DNA from: Rostratula benghalensis
Taxonomy: Eukaryota; Chordata; Aves; Charadriiformes; Rostratulidae
Direction of reading: 5' to 3'
Assembly (NCBI GenBank): GCA_013399305.1
Contig: VXAI01000015.1
Location: forward strand, 2,393,329 to 2,457,328
DNA: 64,000 nucleotides
Shown piece after piece: positions 11,216 to 24,500 of the stretch. The position numbers were made by a program, and so were the translations under genes. The notes under the pieces are model-generated. The model did no database searches, had not been told where the DNA came from, and saw only the letters and a program-made list of their open reading frames with translations. Each line of letters starts with the position of its first letter. The stretch's first letter is position 1.

Positions 11216-14200
11216 ATTTAAATGTGATGACATTTATTTATATAGCAATAATCATGTAACACTTGAGTGTGTCAGTTTATGGGTCTGGCTTTTCTTGAGA
11301 TGAGTGTCTAGATGATAACTTAACCATCACCATCCCAGGATGTGTTTACCCAGCCTGGCACAAACCAGGACCTGAAGGATGCTGTGTGGGGTGGGAGCAG
11401 CCCAGCCTGGGGTGGGTATCAGATCTGGGCAGAGCTATTGGAAGCTGAGGAGGGTCCTGGAAGACCCCACAAGCCCAGTCCCCTGGGTTCCTGTGTGCCA
11501 AGCACAGCCATCCACGCTGACTTTTTCAAAGCCAGATGCACCCTTAAATCTGCATGTAGTGACCTCAGCCCAACCCGTGCAGCTCTGCTGCATCCCATCC
11601 CTCCTGCCCTCTTCTCCCAGCCTTCCAGGAGGAGCTGGAGGAGGAACAGAGATAACAAAGCTTTAGTTCAGCAAATCCATAAATCATTTCATTCGATGAT
11701 TATTTATGAACTAGATCACAAGCTTATGACAGTAGCTTTTAAGAAAGAGTTCCTGGCTGCTGAGCAGTTGGCATAGTTGTCCTCTGAGAGCATCAAATAT
11801 GCATTTGACACAGGTGACTGTGGTGGTTTCTTCCATTAACCCATGGTTTTCAGCTTTCAGCCATTACTGTGCATATTATGCACAAACATGTTAATACTTT
11901 GTAATTCTACCCTAGAAACTTCATTAGGAACACATTGCCCTCTTGCTGAGATGTAGTAAAGGTCCTGCCTGGGTTGGATTTACATTGCCTGTGGTGTCCA
12001 TCCTCCCCCCAACTCTCCTGCTTTGCTGATTTGAAAGCTTTTTTTCTTCAAACTATATTCAGTACTCGGGGATGGAGACTGCCCTGTGGTGGGGCAGGAT
12101 CCATGCAAGTTGCTGTCCTTGGCTGCCAAGTACAGCAGCAAAACGTGACCCCCTCCTGCTTTCTTCACTGCTCCTGCCATTCCTGGAAACGTCCCCCCAC
12201 GTTGTTTTTGTTGGGCTGATGCCAGCACGGGCGTTCACGTGGTGCAATAACCCCTTGTCCCCGTGTCTGGAAAGGATGTGTCAGGCTGTGCAGCCTGGCC
12301 AGCACGCTCTCCCCTGTCTGCTGTGTGAGGGTGGATTAGCAGCAGTGCTCCGGCTGGGTTCACGGGAACGTGAGGGGGGTTCATTCTGAAGGGAAAAGCG
12401 TTGCGGGTCCTGCTGCAGCTCTCTGGGGAGCTTGGTGCTGTCACTTCATCCTGTCACTCAACAATTACAGCAAACGTAAGCGGTGTTGCAAAGAGCAGAT
12501 TAATCAGATTTGACAACAGCACTGGGAAACAATGTACCTTTAGAGTAATATGTTTGGGGAGGGGAAATATTATTTCTATGGTTTGCTTCTTGGCTTTCTC
12601 TTTAAAACTAGACACAGATTTCCAGGTTTCATGTGGGAGTAGACATACTTCTTTTATCTAATAATGGTTTTAATAAGTGAGTATTTTAGGTACCATGGCT
12701 TTGGAACTTGTCACTTGGTACGAACTGGGAAAAGTTGTCTGAGTTTCTCTAATATTTAAGAATCCTGTGCAAATTTCCCCCCCTGTCCTGGGAAGCTGGA
12801 TGGCTCTGAATTGCAAGGGTGCCTGGGGAGTGCTTTCCTTCCTCCTCCTCCTCACTCCTTCAGTGCTTTCCAGCTGCAGAGCCCAGTACCAGTTGCTGGT
12901 TTTTACCTTCATCTCGTGGATTTTGGGGCAGAACTGGACATGATAGAGTTTGATGTTGAAGCTGCTGGTTCTCACAGAAAGTTCTGAAGACTTCCATTGC
13001 TCTTCATCTGCAGCAGTAGTTCTTTTTTGGGACCATTTCGCCCTGAGTGGCTACAGAAATACATTGCCATTTTCCAATATTTCTAATAAGGTAAGCACAT
13101 CTCCCTCTGCTGTATCTTCTCCACCTACAGCTCCCCAGGTCTCCTGTGTTACCTCTCCTACAGCTGTAAAACTCCAAACAGCCTCACGATAAAATACATT
13201 TAAGAACTAAAAATATCTTAATTTCCTTGTTTTATCAAGGACCTCCCTCTAATGTGCAAGCTGTTATACAAAGAGCTTCATTGTATATAAGCCTACTAGC
13301 ATGGATTACAGCTCCAGCTTCCTTTAGCACTGAATATTAGCATTTATTATTTATACAGTGCAAACAACGTGTGAAGTTTAATATAATTGCCTTAGTTATT
13401 GATGATATAAACCCCTGATTGTTATTTTTGTGGCTTCATAAATACAGAACTTTTGATGTTCTGCTTATCTACCTTTGAAATGTGGAATCTGCAACACTTT
13501 GGCAGTATGTGTGAACAGTGGGAAGGTGATGGACTTCTGGTTGACTGTACCCGAGTCCCTCTGCTTGTGTCAATGGGCTCAGATGTTGCAGTTGTCGTAC
13601 TTACATGAATTTCTTGAGGATGAAGGATTAACAAATGATGGATTAGGGAAATTAATCTATGGTTTGTCAGGCATACATTACACAAGGTTCAATTTAGGTT
13701 GATGGATTTATTATTTATTATTTTTTATTTGCTGTTGTGTGTCAGTAAGTGGCTCTTCCTAACATTATGATGTATGATAGTAGCCCATGCCTGAGCTGCT
13801 GTATATAAAGGTCATCGTTTCTGTAATTAACCCCATTTTTCATGGTCTTTTAATGCCAATACATTAATTTGTGTTTGTCTGGAAAGTGACAAAGAAAAGC
13901 ATTTCCTTGGGTTAGGTTTTCTTAAGCTGCGAGCTCCAAAACATAGGACTATGAGCACAGGCTGTCAGGGTATAAACACACATGTTCCTCAGCAGGTTGC
14001 CTGCAGCTGAGCTTTTCTGACATGGGGATAGTTTCAGTGACAGACAGAGGACTCAGAGGTGTCTGTAATGCCAGTTTTAAAGAGAGACATGAGGAATGGG
14101 ACTTCAGAGTGATAAACTGTGATTAAATCTTCTGTGAGACCATACCTGCTCTTGAATGTTTTTTCTCTTTTGGGCCCCATGTTGAACCATTGCGAACAGA

Positions 14201-17200
14201 TCTTTGTGATGGAGAGCTAACCAAGTCTTACAAGCTGCAGGACTGTCCTGAAGACACCCAGCAGCTGTTTTTCAGTATGTTTTCTAAAGCATTGTGATCC
14301 CATTTCCCACCCTCTGAGCTATCTGACCCCCTCATGCGTTCCAGCTGAGCTGGGATTTCAGTATGTGCTTGGAGACAGGGTTTCTCCATGAGACACCTCC
14401 TTGAGTCCTGCCCACGGCTTTGAGCACTGCTGCTCCCATCTCACAGCCTGCCTTGCACGAGTAAGCCCTTGGAGGTAAGACCATTGAGTTACCCCCATGC
14501 CTGGCTGCTGCTCTTCCCATTCCCAAATAGAACCACTAAGCAGCAAAATGCTCTTTCCCCCCCACTTCTGGTGCAGGAATTGGGGCCAGTCTTTCCTGTA
14601 GATCTGAGGCTGTATTGCTGCTCATGCACAGCACCATCTCCCCATCTGCCTGCGAGGAGAGGGGAAAGGCAGGGTCCTGCCTGCCCGGCTGGTCCAGTGC
14701 AGGCAGCAGCAGGTTTTGCTCTGACTTTGCCCATCTTTGTGGCTTAAATCAGAACCTTAAGGCTGGCAGAGCGCCCTGCTTAACGATACCATGGGCTAAT
14801 CATTTACAGCAGAACGCGAAAGTGAAGAAGTGTGTTTTTAATCTTTACAAATGTATCTAGATAAGCCAGGAGACAGACTTATCTTTTGTATTACAAGAAA
14901 ACCCACACCAAGGAACATTGCTGTAACTGTCCTTGGCCTTTTCTTCAGCCTTTGTCTTCCTCTATGTATCTTGTGCTGTTGAATTAATGCAATATGAACG
15001 CTGAATACTTAAGTGATCTATTCATTTTAATTAGCTTCCTAATAGTTTCCAGAGAGTGATCGAACATAACATTTGGGACTGTACTGTTTACTTTCCAAAG
15101 CTCAGGGCACTGGTGAGATGCCTGCTGCTGCCTGCATTCCTGCCCTGCCTTAGCTCTGAGTGGCTTCCAGGACCAGAGGAGCTTTGGGCAGGTTACACTA
15201 ATGAAGGGTGTAAATGTGAGGGGGTGGAAGGACACAGCTGTGAGTGGAAGATTGGTTTCCCCAGCACCAAGCGTGGGTGGGATGTCTGGTCTGCCTGGGG
15301 CTGAGCAGCCCTGGTGCAAGCTCAGCTCTTGCTGGCGGGATGGTCTTGATGCAGGAATCGCCTGTGAGCTTGTGCAGAGGGCTGCTGATGCTCCTCACTG
15401 CCCTGCCCCCGTGCCAGCCAAGAGCCCCTGTTCTGTAGCCTCTGAGCTGCCTACCAGGGAAGCGTTCCCAGCAGATGGGCCTGTCTGGATTCTGGCGGCA
15501 TCCTCAGCAGGAAGCATACGGCAGGAGGCTGGGGGTGTGGAGGTGAGGAAACCAGCACCGCTCCTCGCTTCTTGCTGCGCGCGCAGGAAGCTATGAATGG
15601 GAGAGAATCTGGGGAGCTCTTGAGCAGCCAAGATTGGGGGCAGAGAAATTCGCACTGCTCCAGTTTACTGAAGCTGTGAAAGATGTGATAGATGAATCAC
15701 TTTTGCAGCAACCTTCTCTGCCACTAGATTCCCTGAGATGTTAAGCTTTGCTGTGTGCAGCATGTACTTGAGGAAAAGATAGAAGGGATGTTCTCTGAAT
15801 CGGGGAAGAGTCTGACGCACAGAGACATTTTCAGGGGAATAATTTACATATGCATTCCCTTTCTAAAAATATCAGTGACAGTATTGCCTCTATTTTTGTG
15901 TGCAAGTCTCTCTAGGCTGGTAGGTAGATAGAAATGGGAATCTGCATTCACACAGATCCAAGTACCAAAGGTCCACCAGGGCTGCAGCATGAGACGCCTT
16001 GGGCTTTGCTCAGGAGGCAGAGATGGCTAAGCTCCAGGCCGGGGAAGAAAAAGGCTGATGTATTCAGGCAGATGATGTCCCAAACATCATCCACACATGT
16101 TCTCATGAGTGTGGCCTGATGAACAAGTCAGTCTTTGCCTATTCCATTTTGGAGAAGGCAGTGCGGCCAAGTGGAGGGCAGGGAGCCCCTCTGGGAGGAG
16201 CAGAGAAATATGTAGGAATGTTTCATTTCTGTGGGCGATGGCTAAGAGAGCTGGTGAGAAACTGTGTAACACATCATGATGACTTCTCTGGAGTCTGGTA
16301 GATAGACGCAGTCAGCTGAAGGGCCTTTCCCACCACAGCTGCCCATGGATTACTCTGTTCCCGTGTCTGCTTGTGCTGGAGTCCTGTGGCCCCAGACCCA
16401 CACTGAGAGAGGAGGGATGTCAAGGATTTTTTCTGTCTCTGCTCCCTGGTATTGAGAGGAACTGAGTTTTCAGATGCTTTTGGCATTGTCTTGCTCAGCT
16501 CTTGCGAAGTCAAAGGTGAATTTCCTTGATAGCAGTGGGAATGTGTCTGGGTCTGCACTGAGTTCAGCCCATAGTTTGTAAGCGTTTGAGTTCCATCTCA
16601 GTGGGGGAAGGATGATGTAGGGTTGGAGCATACCCTGTCATTCCTTCAACTGAAGCGATCCTTTCTTGTTCCCTTTTTGTGTATCTGAGGACTCCAACCA
16701 AAGTGTGTTCCTAGAGTCTAAAGGGACAGGAATGTCATTAGTGTCCATCCTGGGGATCAGACAGGACTGCAGGATAAGATCACCCTCCTCCCAAGCTGCT
16801 TCAGGCAGAACCTGTGTCTTGGCTTCATAATAAATTAAGTAGCTCAATAGAAACACACATCTATCTTGAATTTCTGTCATGTATCATCCTACATTAACAA
16901 AGCAGGAGGAGTGCTTTGAAGTACGTCCAACAGCCTTTTCCATCCCCAGGTCTCCCATCTGGGATTTACCTTAACCTTTACCTTTGACCTGTTAGGGACT
17001 GGTGAGAAAAGAAAGGGAGGGACAAGGTACAACCTGGCCATTAATAACTGTACACTGGAAATAAAACAGGCATTGCTACCACTGGAGAGGTGAGGTTATG
17101 AAGCAGCTGTGCAGCAATGGTGTGTCTGAGTGTACGTGTGGAGCCTGTGCAATTTTATGATGGAGGCTGATAAATTTATGGAGGGGCTTATGCAGCCTGG

Positions 17201-18495
17201 ACCTTGCGTTAGCAGGGCCCGGCCTCTGTGGGCCCACTGCTGGGAATTTTGTGAAGCGAGAGCTATGCTGATGTACAAAGTGCCTCTGCAGTGAAGCCTT
17301 GGCCGAGCATGGTTTTTGCCTGGGGTTGCAATGACTGAGCTGAACTAGGGCAGGTGCTCCCCAGCAGTATCGTGGCAGCCCCCTCAAAACGGACATGTGG
17401 GGCCCCGACTAACGGGGAGAGAGGACAACATGCAGGGCTGCAGCTGAAACAAGAGGGAAAATTGATAAAGCTTTTTTTTTCTCTTTTCTCTGTGGGTTTT
17501 GTTAGTACGCTCAGGAAGTCCCATTAACACCCACTCACTCCAGTAACACACATCATTTTGCGCCTTATTGTGTCTTCTATGAAAAGCTGAGGTACTGAGG
17601 AAGCAGTCTTGTGCTTCTTTGAAATCATCTGTCAGAAAAAAAACATCCTCCTGAACAAACAAACAAGAGCACAATCCTGGAGCATGCCGGAGATTGATTT
17701 GTAGCACTTTTCTCCCCCACCTTATCTGTTCAGAAATGTTTTGGCAAGCCATGAAAAATCAGAGCCTCTTGCTGTCGAATGCAATTTCTGAGGGAGCTGC
17801 ATTGAGGGCTCTGGGTGGGTGTTTGGGCTCTGCCAAGGAGCTGAACAATTCCCATCAAAGGGATGCTCGTCCAGAGGAGCAAACACAGCCAGGAAGTATT
17901 TTTTGAGCCTATAAATGAGGACAGGAGAAGAATGGTGAGAGCGGACCATGAGGGCTGCAGAGAGAGCCAGGGGAAAGAGATGCCACACTAAATGTAATAC
18001 AAATGAGAGACAACCTGCCTACTCATTCATATCTGGTATTTTTCTAAGTGTTGCTGTTTTTCTGCATCCCGTTAAGCTTTTTGATTTGTTTCCATCTGTT
18101 CGGTATAGATCACTTCTGCAGTTTACTTAAAACACAAATACCCTTTATGAATCTCTACAGATGGTTTTCAAAGACTTATAGAAAGACAAAGATAAGATCA
18201 AGAAAATCTTGAGTGTTCGCCTCGGGGGAAAAAATGGGACAGTCGCTTTGCCTTGCAGCTGCAAGCCACGTCAAATCAGACACTTTGATATGTTTCATTT
18301 TCTGTCTGAAGTCTACATCTGAAAGGCAGCCTGGCTTATTTCAGTCAATGTGCAATTTTTGTTAGTTGGGGCTCTTTCTCAGCTTCTAAAAAAGATGCTC
18401 ATTTGCATCCTAGAACAAAGACAGCACTTTCCCCCCCAGACCCCCACCCCATTCAGTGTGTCTTCGGCAAAAATGGATCACACTACAAAGTAAGA
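11216..18495. other. Non-coding unique sequence with one exon-like segment
   Basis: No known gene or repeat recognised across this stretch apart from an exon-like segment at 13014-13090 described separately. Openings such as 11342-11776 (plus, 144 codons) and 15201-15596 (plus, 131 codons) sit in GC-richer patches, overlap frames in other phases and show no domain. 12180-12400 is relatively GC- and CpG-rich and includes a CACGTG E-box core near 12235. 13200-13460 and 15840-15920 are AT-rich complex sequence of the kind often conserved in birds; this was not verified. Confidence 0.5.
13014..13090 (+). other. Exon-like segment with good splice signals
   Basis: A pyrimidine-rich stretch ending TCTTCATCTGCAG at 13013 (alternative AG three bases later) precedes a 77-bp segment. 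The segment ends AATAAG immediately before GTAAGC at 13091-13096, a near-consensus donor. The segment is open in one phase, but the predicted peptide is not recognised. Splice-like pairs occur by chance in tens of kilobases, so this is only a candidate exon, coding or not. Confidence 0.18.
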
Positions 18496-18513
18496 GTGTG
18501 TGTGTGTGTGTGT
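18496..18513 (+). repeat. (GT)9 microsatellite
   Basis: Nine uninterrupted GT dinucleotides followed by AGAGGGGG. A typical vertebrate dinucleotide microsatellite; alternating purine-pyrimidine sequence of this kind can adopt Z-DNA. Confidence 0.97.
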
Positions 18514-21500
18514 AGAGGGGGTTGGTTTTTTTGAGTGTTTCTCTCCTGCCACATGGGCCCGAGCTGCAGCAAGGACGGGTGCTCATCCTCACCGTGATGG
18601 GCTCAGTCGGAGTCTGGTTGCATTTGTGCCGACGCTGGAGTCAGGTAGCTCAAGCAGGAACCCCGACTCAGAGTTGGGCTGTGCAGAGCCAGTGGGCAGG
18701 CAGTGGAGCAGCCATCAGCATCCTTCTGCAGCCATGGACTGCGTGAGCGGGGCTGGTGGGCACCCTATGCCAAGACCCTGCTGCCCGACACTGCCGGATG
18801 GGACTTAAAACCTTAAGAGCAGTGAGCAATGCAAGGCGTAGAGGAAAATGAGAAGGTAAACACTGAGGACCATGCTCTGCGCAGCCAGTTTCATCCGCTG
18901 TCTGCATTATCTTCTCCCTCGGGCCAAGTCTGTGGCTGGTGTAAACTAGATTAACTCTGCTGGCCTCTGTGAGAGATGCAAAACCCTGTCTCTGTGTAAT
19001 GCGCTGTTGGTGTAGTTGAAAGAACCCAAATAGTTTCCCAGAGAAACCACATAAAGTAAGGTAACTGCTAAGTTTCTGCTGCTCTTCATCTGCTTTAGAG
19101 TCCTTGCTCAGGCGTGAGGGGCAGCTCACACTCCTTGTCTTTTCTTGTTAGTGCTGCTGGGACAGTCCCAAAACCATCAAAATCAAAGGGTCTCCCCCTC
19201 CCGGGGCTTTAATGGACATTGATGTGAGCCCTTGAAGATTTGCCTCAGGCAGAATCAAACTCTTGGCAGAAATTTGAGTATTTGCATTGCAGATAGGGAA
19301 CTGTCAAAAAAGAGAACGCATCCACCTTAAATGCACAGCACAATTAAATGCAGTAAGACCTGATTGGAAAAAAAAAACCACAACAAACCACCAACTTGTC
19401 GGAGTCATGCACGTTAGCACTGGACTTTATGTGCAAAGACAAGGTGTGTATTGTTTGCCCAATTAAAAAGATAAAACCCGTAGACCACAGTCAGCGAAAT
19501 GAGCTGTGAAATGAGTGATGACTCGCTGAACAGGCAGGTGCAGGCACAAAAGCACATGCAAACTGTTCTACTTATCTAAAGACAGGTTTATTGCCTGGTC
19601 ATCAGTTTACACGGAGGTTGCTTCGGAAATCTCTGGCCTGCCTTTACGCTACGCTCTCGGATAAGCTGTAGAAGGAGCAGCATCCCCAGTGCTTTTCTTG
19701 CCTTTTGGAGTGGGAATGGTTATGGAGGGTGGAAAGGAGGTAAGAGGTAAGTGGAAAGGCAGGATCTTGTCCAGGGGAGCTGACTGGGGGCACCATTGCA
19801 GCACCAGTTGCGGTGCCCGGTCTCACCAGACTCACTGGTGCTTGTGCTGCTGAGCAGGTTCCTCCCTGGAGTGTGTCCTCCACTGGGAGAAACGCATCCA
19901 GCCCTGAAATGAGGTGACATGGAACAAATGCCTCCTATCAGCCTCAGTCCCAGGTGTGAGGAGGCAATAATAAGTGGTTCATTGTGTTTGTCTGGACTCC
20001 AGCAGAGAGATTTGAGAGTGAAGAGTGTGGGGGGAAAAAAAATTAAAATATTATAGATTGCTATGCTGTATGGATCCAACCCACTTTTGGTAAAAAGATG
20101 TGTTTATAGCAAGTGATTAGATACATGAACTTTGCAAATAGCGGTATTGAACTTGGGTTTGGGGCATCATCTCAAGCTTTCTCAGTGTTTCTTTTTGGGG
20201 AGCTGCTCATCCCAGAGGTTTTTTTTCTGTGTGGAGCTGTGAGCCCCAAGGCGAGGAGGCATCTCCTGTATGTGCTGTGCAAGCAAGAGGTGGCATGAAC
20301 TAAAATACTAAGTTTAAAACTTGGTATGATAGAAATACCAGCAAGTTCTATAAATACAGGCACATATGCAGTGTTGCTTGACACAGGATGTTAAAAATCC
20401 TTTTGCAGGAAAGTCAGAAGACAAGGACATTGCTTGCAGTCTTGCACTCTGAGTTTGCAAATGAAGTGGGCTTCCTCTTTCCAGCTTTTTTTATAAGTCA
20501 AAAAGGGTGTGCTTTCTGCAAGAGTTTTACAGCCATATAAATTAAGCTTTTTCTGATGCATGTGTGTGGCTTAGAGACTTAGGACTTGCTTCAAACAGGT
20601 GATTTTATCGTTTGCATTAGACATCTGTATTTCTTGAGATTAATGAGTCTCATAGGCTCTCTGCTGAGACTTAAACTGTAGTTTGGGTTCATTTCTGAAC
20701 ATTTACACCTAAAAATGATAACCGTATTGAGGTCATTTTGCATTGACGTAGTGAGGCTGTGAACCAAATAATTGTTGGAAGATTTCAAACTGCTTGAATT
20801 GGGCATGTAATCCATGATGAATAACTTCATCTGATGAAAGTTCTTGGGGAAATAACTACGACTTGGTCGTTAGCCGCTGAATTTGCTGGTTGTGATCTCG
20901 AGTAATAGAGACACATGCTTTTTTAACCAAGAGGTTCAGGAAATCCGAAGTTCATAAAGCAGACACATCTGGCGGCTGTGCTCACGATGGATTTCACACT
21001 CCAGCCCGGCTCGCTGACACTTGTATCCAAAGAACATTCATTTTGAAAGCCAGGGCAAAGGCATGGCTGAGACAAATTGGTTATCAAATTAGACTGATTA
21101 CAGATTTTTTCTTTTTTGTAATGCCCTTTCTGTGAAATTTCCTTTTCTCAGTCTTCAGAGACTGAAGACTAACGCTTCAGATCTAAGCCCTGCCAAACCT
21201 CTGAATTTTTTCAGCTTCTGGCCCATCTCAGTTTAAAGGGACTGTGGTTACCTCCTAGAGACCCTCTCCTAAGGCGAGGCAGCAGAGAGCTGCTGGAAGC
21301 AACTGCACTTCTGAAACTGGGAAAAGAAAAAGGCTGTAAAGAAAGAAGGATAATCATCCAAGTTGAAATTTCAGGGTTTTGTCCTTTGGCTTGCTGAACA
21401 AAGTTTTATTATAGGACAAAGAGAGAGAAAGGACTTGGGGGCACTGCCTGTAATTCTTTTCAAGTGGTGCAGATCAAACAGGAGGTTTTCTTTAAGCAGA

Positions 21501-24500
21501 TGAGTGTGTGCATGTGTGCCCATGTGTGTAATACAGGGGAGGTCTCTAGAGACTGATATCATAGCAAGGAGGGGAAATATGAGATACTCATTATTAAGTT
21601 AATACAAACATTTAGTTGCTTTATGATGGAAAAGAGAAAGCGTTGCCATTGCCCTGTGAAGGACCTTGCAGTATTTGCCTACCTGCCCCTTCTGGTGCTC
21701 AGCTGGAGTTGCCACATGCTCATCCCTGTGAGCAGGGGGACAGCTGTCCAAGTCCCCAGAAGGTCCCTGCCTGGACTCATGGATGCAGAAAAACTCAGTA
21801 AGGCTTTAGTTTTTTCCAAAACCTATGGAAATGTGTCCCATGTTGTACCAAGTCTGCACGAGGTCTATGGTGCAGTCTTTGTGCCACTCCAAACAGAATG
21901 ATATTTCTATGAAGTTCCCAAGGTAATGGCTGTCCCTGGAGTAAAGCACTGGGACTCTGAGGACTCGCTCCTTGTTTCTAATGTATCTCTGATGCTGCAT
22001 ATAGTCATTTTCCGGGAATAGAGGAAAGGATGGAGAAGAGAGAACACAAGGGGGACTGGGTGTGGTATGGGTCTGTGGTGACATCAAATCCTGGAACTGT
22101 TCCGTCTGGGAACTGTCATTGATGGAACACGCTTATAGGTTCATTAATAGCACTGACCTTGTACTTTCAGAGCTTGTATTTGCTAACTATTATATATATT
22201 AATAAAACATAATTTTATCCATAGTAAAAAAAATCTTTGCTCCCGATAGGTGAAAATTGCCATTAAAATTAAGAAAATTGAAGCCCTTGACTTTATTCTT
22301 GAATTTCCATGTACTTGCCTGTAGCCATGTACTATACTATATTCTTTGAAAATGCTATGTGCCATTGCTCTTGCTCGTTTCTACCCACTGCAGGTTTTTG
22401 ATGAAGCTGAGTTACGACCGCAGCTGCAAAATACCGTATGGTATTCATAATGTGGGGATGTGGTTCTCATAATGAACTCAATTAAACCATGTGTTTAAAT
22501 GCATGGTGTGCAGCACAGTATCCCCCACCGGTCGCAGCATTTCCAGCAGCTGTGTGCTGTTGATTCCATGCCCTTCGTCTTGGAGGGTCGCTTCACCTTG
22601 ACTTCGATTGTCTCCATCTGGTACCTCCTGTTGGTTCACTGCAGTTAAAGTATTGCAGACTGGGCGGTAAAAGACGTTACTTGTACCTGTGCAGCTCTAG
22701 GGGAGGCTGAGCCTGCTTGGAGGATGGAGATGACCTTGTGTGATGGGGAGGATGCTTATGGTATCAGCAATGACAAATGAAGGGAGAGAGAGGAAGGATT
22801 TGGGATTAGGCAGGAGTTTTGGCTGCAGTAAGAGTTAACTGATGGCAAGGCATTCACAAGGGGGAGCAATTTGTGAGTTGAGATTTTTATTTTTGCCTGA
22901 CCTTTGCTATAGGGAACTGAACAGGGCAGTCATAAGTTCATCCCTCCACATGCAAGAATGCAGTTTTCAAAATCTATCCTTAGCTTTTAGGACCTCTGGG
23001 GAGCCCTCACAGCAGTGCTTGAAACAAATCCCTCATGCATAAAGTAATCAGGCTTTTCCACTCACCTTTTAGAAAACCCCTCTCAGCTCCCTGCTGATCT
23101 GGGATGCTCTGCTGAGGGGCTGTGCCCCAGGAGACAGAGTGAGCACAATGATAACACAACTGCACTATGATCACCCTCTCCTCCTTTATGGGTATACGAA
23201 GGCACTTGTTCACTTGGTAAAGAGTGGTACCAGGCTGGGGATGTGGAGGGGAAATAATAACGAGCCTGACTTCTGTAGAGAAATCAGAACAGAGATTTTT
23301 GCTTTGATGGATAAGAAACTTGCCAGCTAAAAATGGTCCTTGGATACATGTTTACTGAGTTTGCAAAAGGGGGAATGTGTGGCATGTGTATTTATTTTTA
23401 AGAAAGCAATAAAGTACCTTGAAAGAAATGTTTTAAAATCTTCCAACAATCCACCAGCTGTTTGCAATTTTGCTCAACTATTAGAAGTGAAATTCTGGTT
23501 GCATGTTACAGTGCTGTAAGGAGTTAGGTCCTTCAAATGTCCTTCTGAGTCTTGACATTGCCTTATTCAACAGCCATCTTTGGCTGAGAAATCTTTACCT
23601 TGAAAGATCATATCCCGTCTGTTACTTAAATGCTTGAATAAACTTTCACAGCTTAAGTAGTCTCCTCTCCCATGGATGAGCGCCGACACTATTCCCTTTG
23701 CTCAGATTTTCCTGGAATCTCAGCTCTAACCTAAGTTCCTGGGTGATTTGTTGCAGGTCACATGATATCAATCTTGGAAGTATCTTGGTGAGATGCAGTG
23801 GGGTGAAAGATTGCCATTTTCAAAGAATTAACTTCAGATGACCCACTGGAAGAGCTCATACTCCCCTGTTTTGTTATTTTGCCTCTAGCAGATGGTTTTA
23901 TTGCAAGCCCTCAAAAAAATTCTCATCCCTCAGAAACACCTCCATCGGGTTAGACAGCAACGAGCCTCATCCCAGCCGTATAAAACAAGGCTGTGCTTGC
24001 TCACACAGGCAGAGCAGGGCCGACCTGGCCCCAGGAGCCCTCGCCCTGCTCCAGCAGGCCTCGGCACGCGCGGTGGTGCCCATCCTATGTGGGGAGCCTG
24101 CCAGAGCCTGGCTGGGTGCCGCGGGTGAAGGCAGCGGGGTTTAACTTGGGTTGAGCTCCTCCATCATACACAGACAGGCACTGTAGGAGCTGGGCAGGGC
24201 CCAAGGGCCAGGGTGACCCCGCTCCGGCAGTTTTTCCAGTCAGTGATGTAATGAGAGTGTGGTTGCATAAGACGTGTTATTAGGAAGGCTTGGGCTCCGT
24301 CACTCTGCTATGAAACAAGAGTGGAGTTGGGTTTTTTTCGAAAGTTTTTAAGGTGGCTGGACTTGCCAAACCCTCCTTACAATTCAATGTCTTTTGGGGA
24401 AAACCATGTTGGGGGCAGTGATACTGTTTGTGGAGACCCTTCTTTTTGCTGGGTTGCTTCAGCAGCTGGAGGAGTCTTGTTCAATGTGGTGGTGTTTTAG

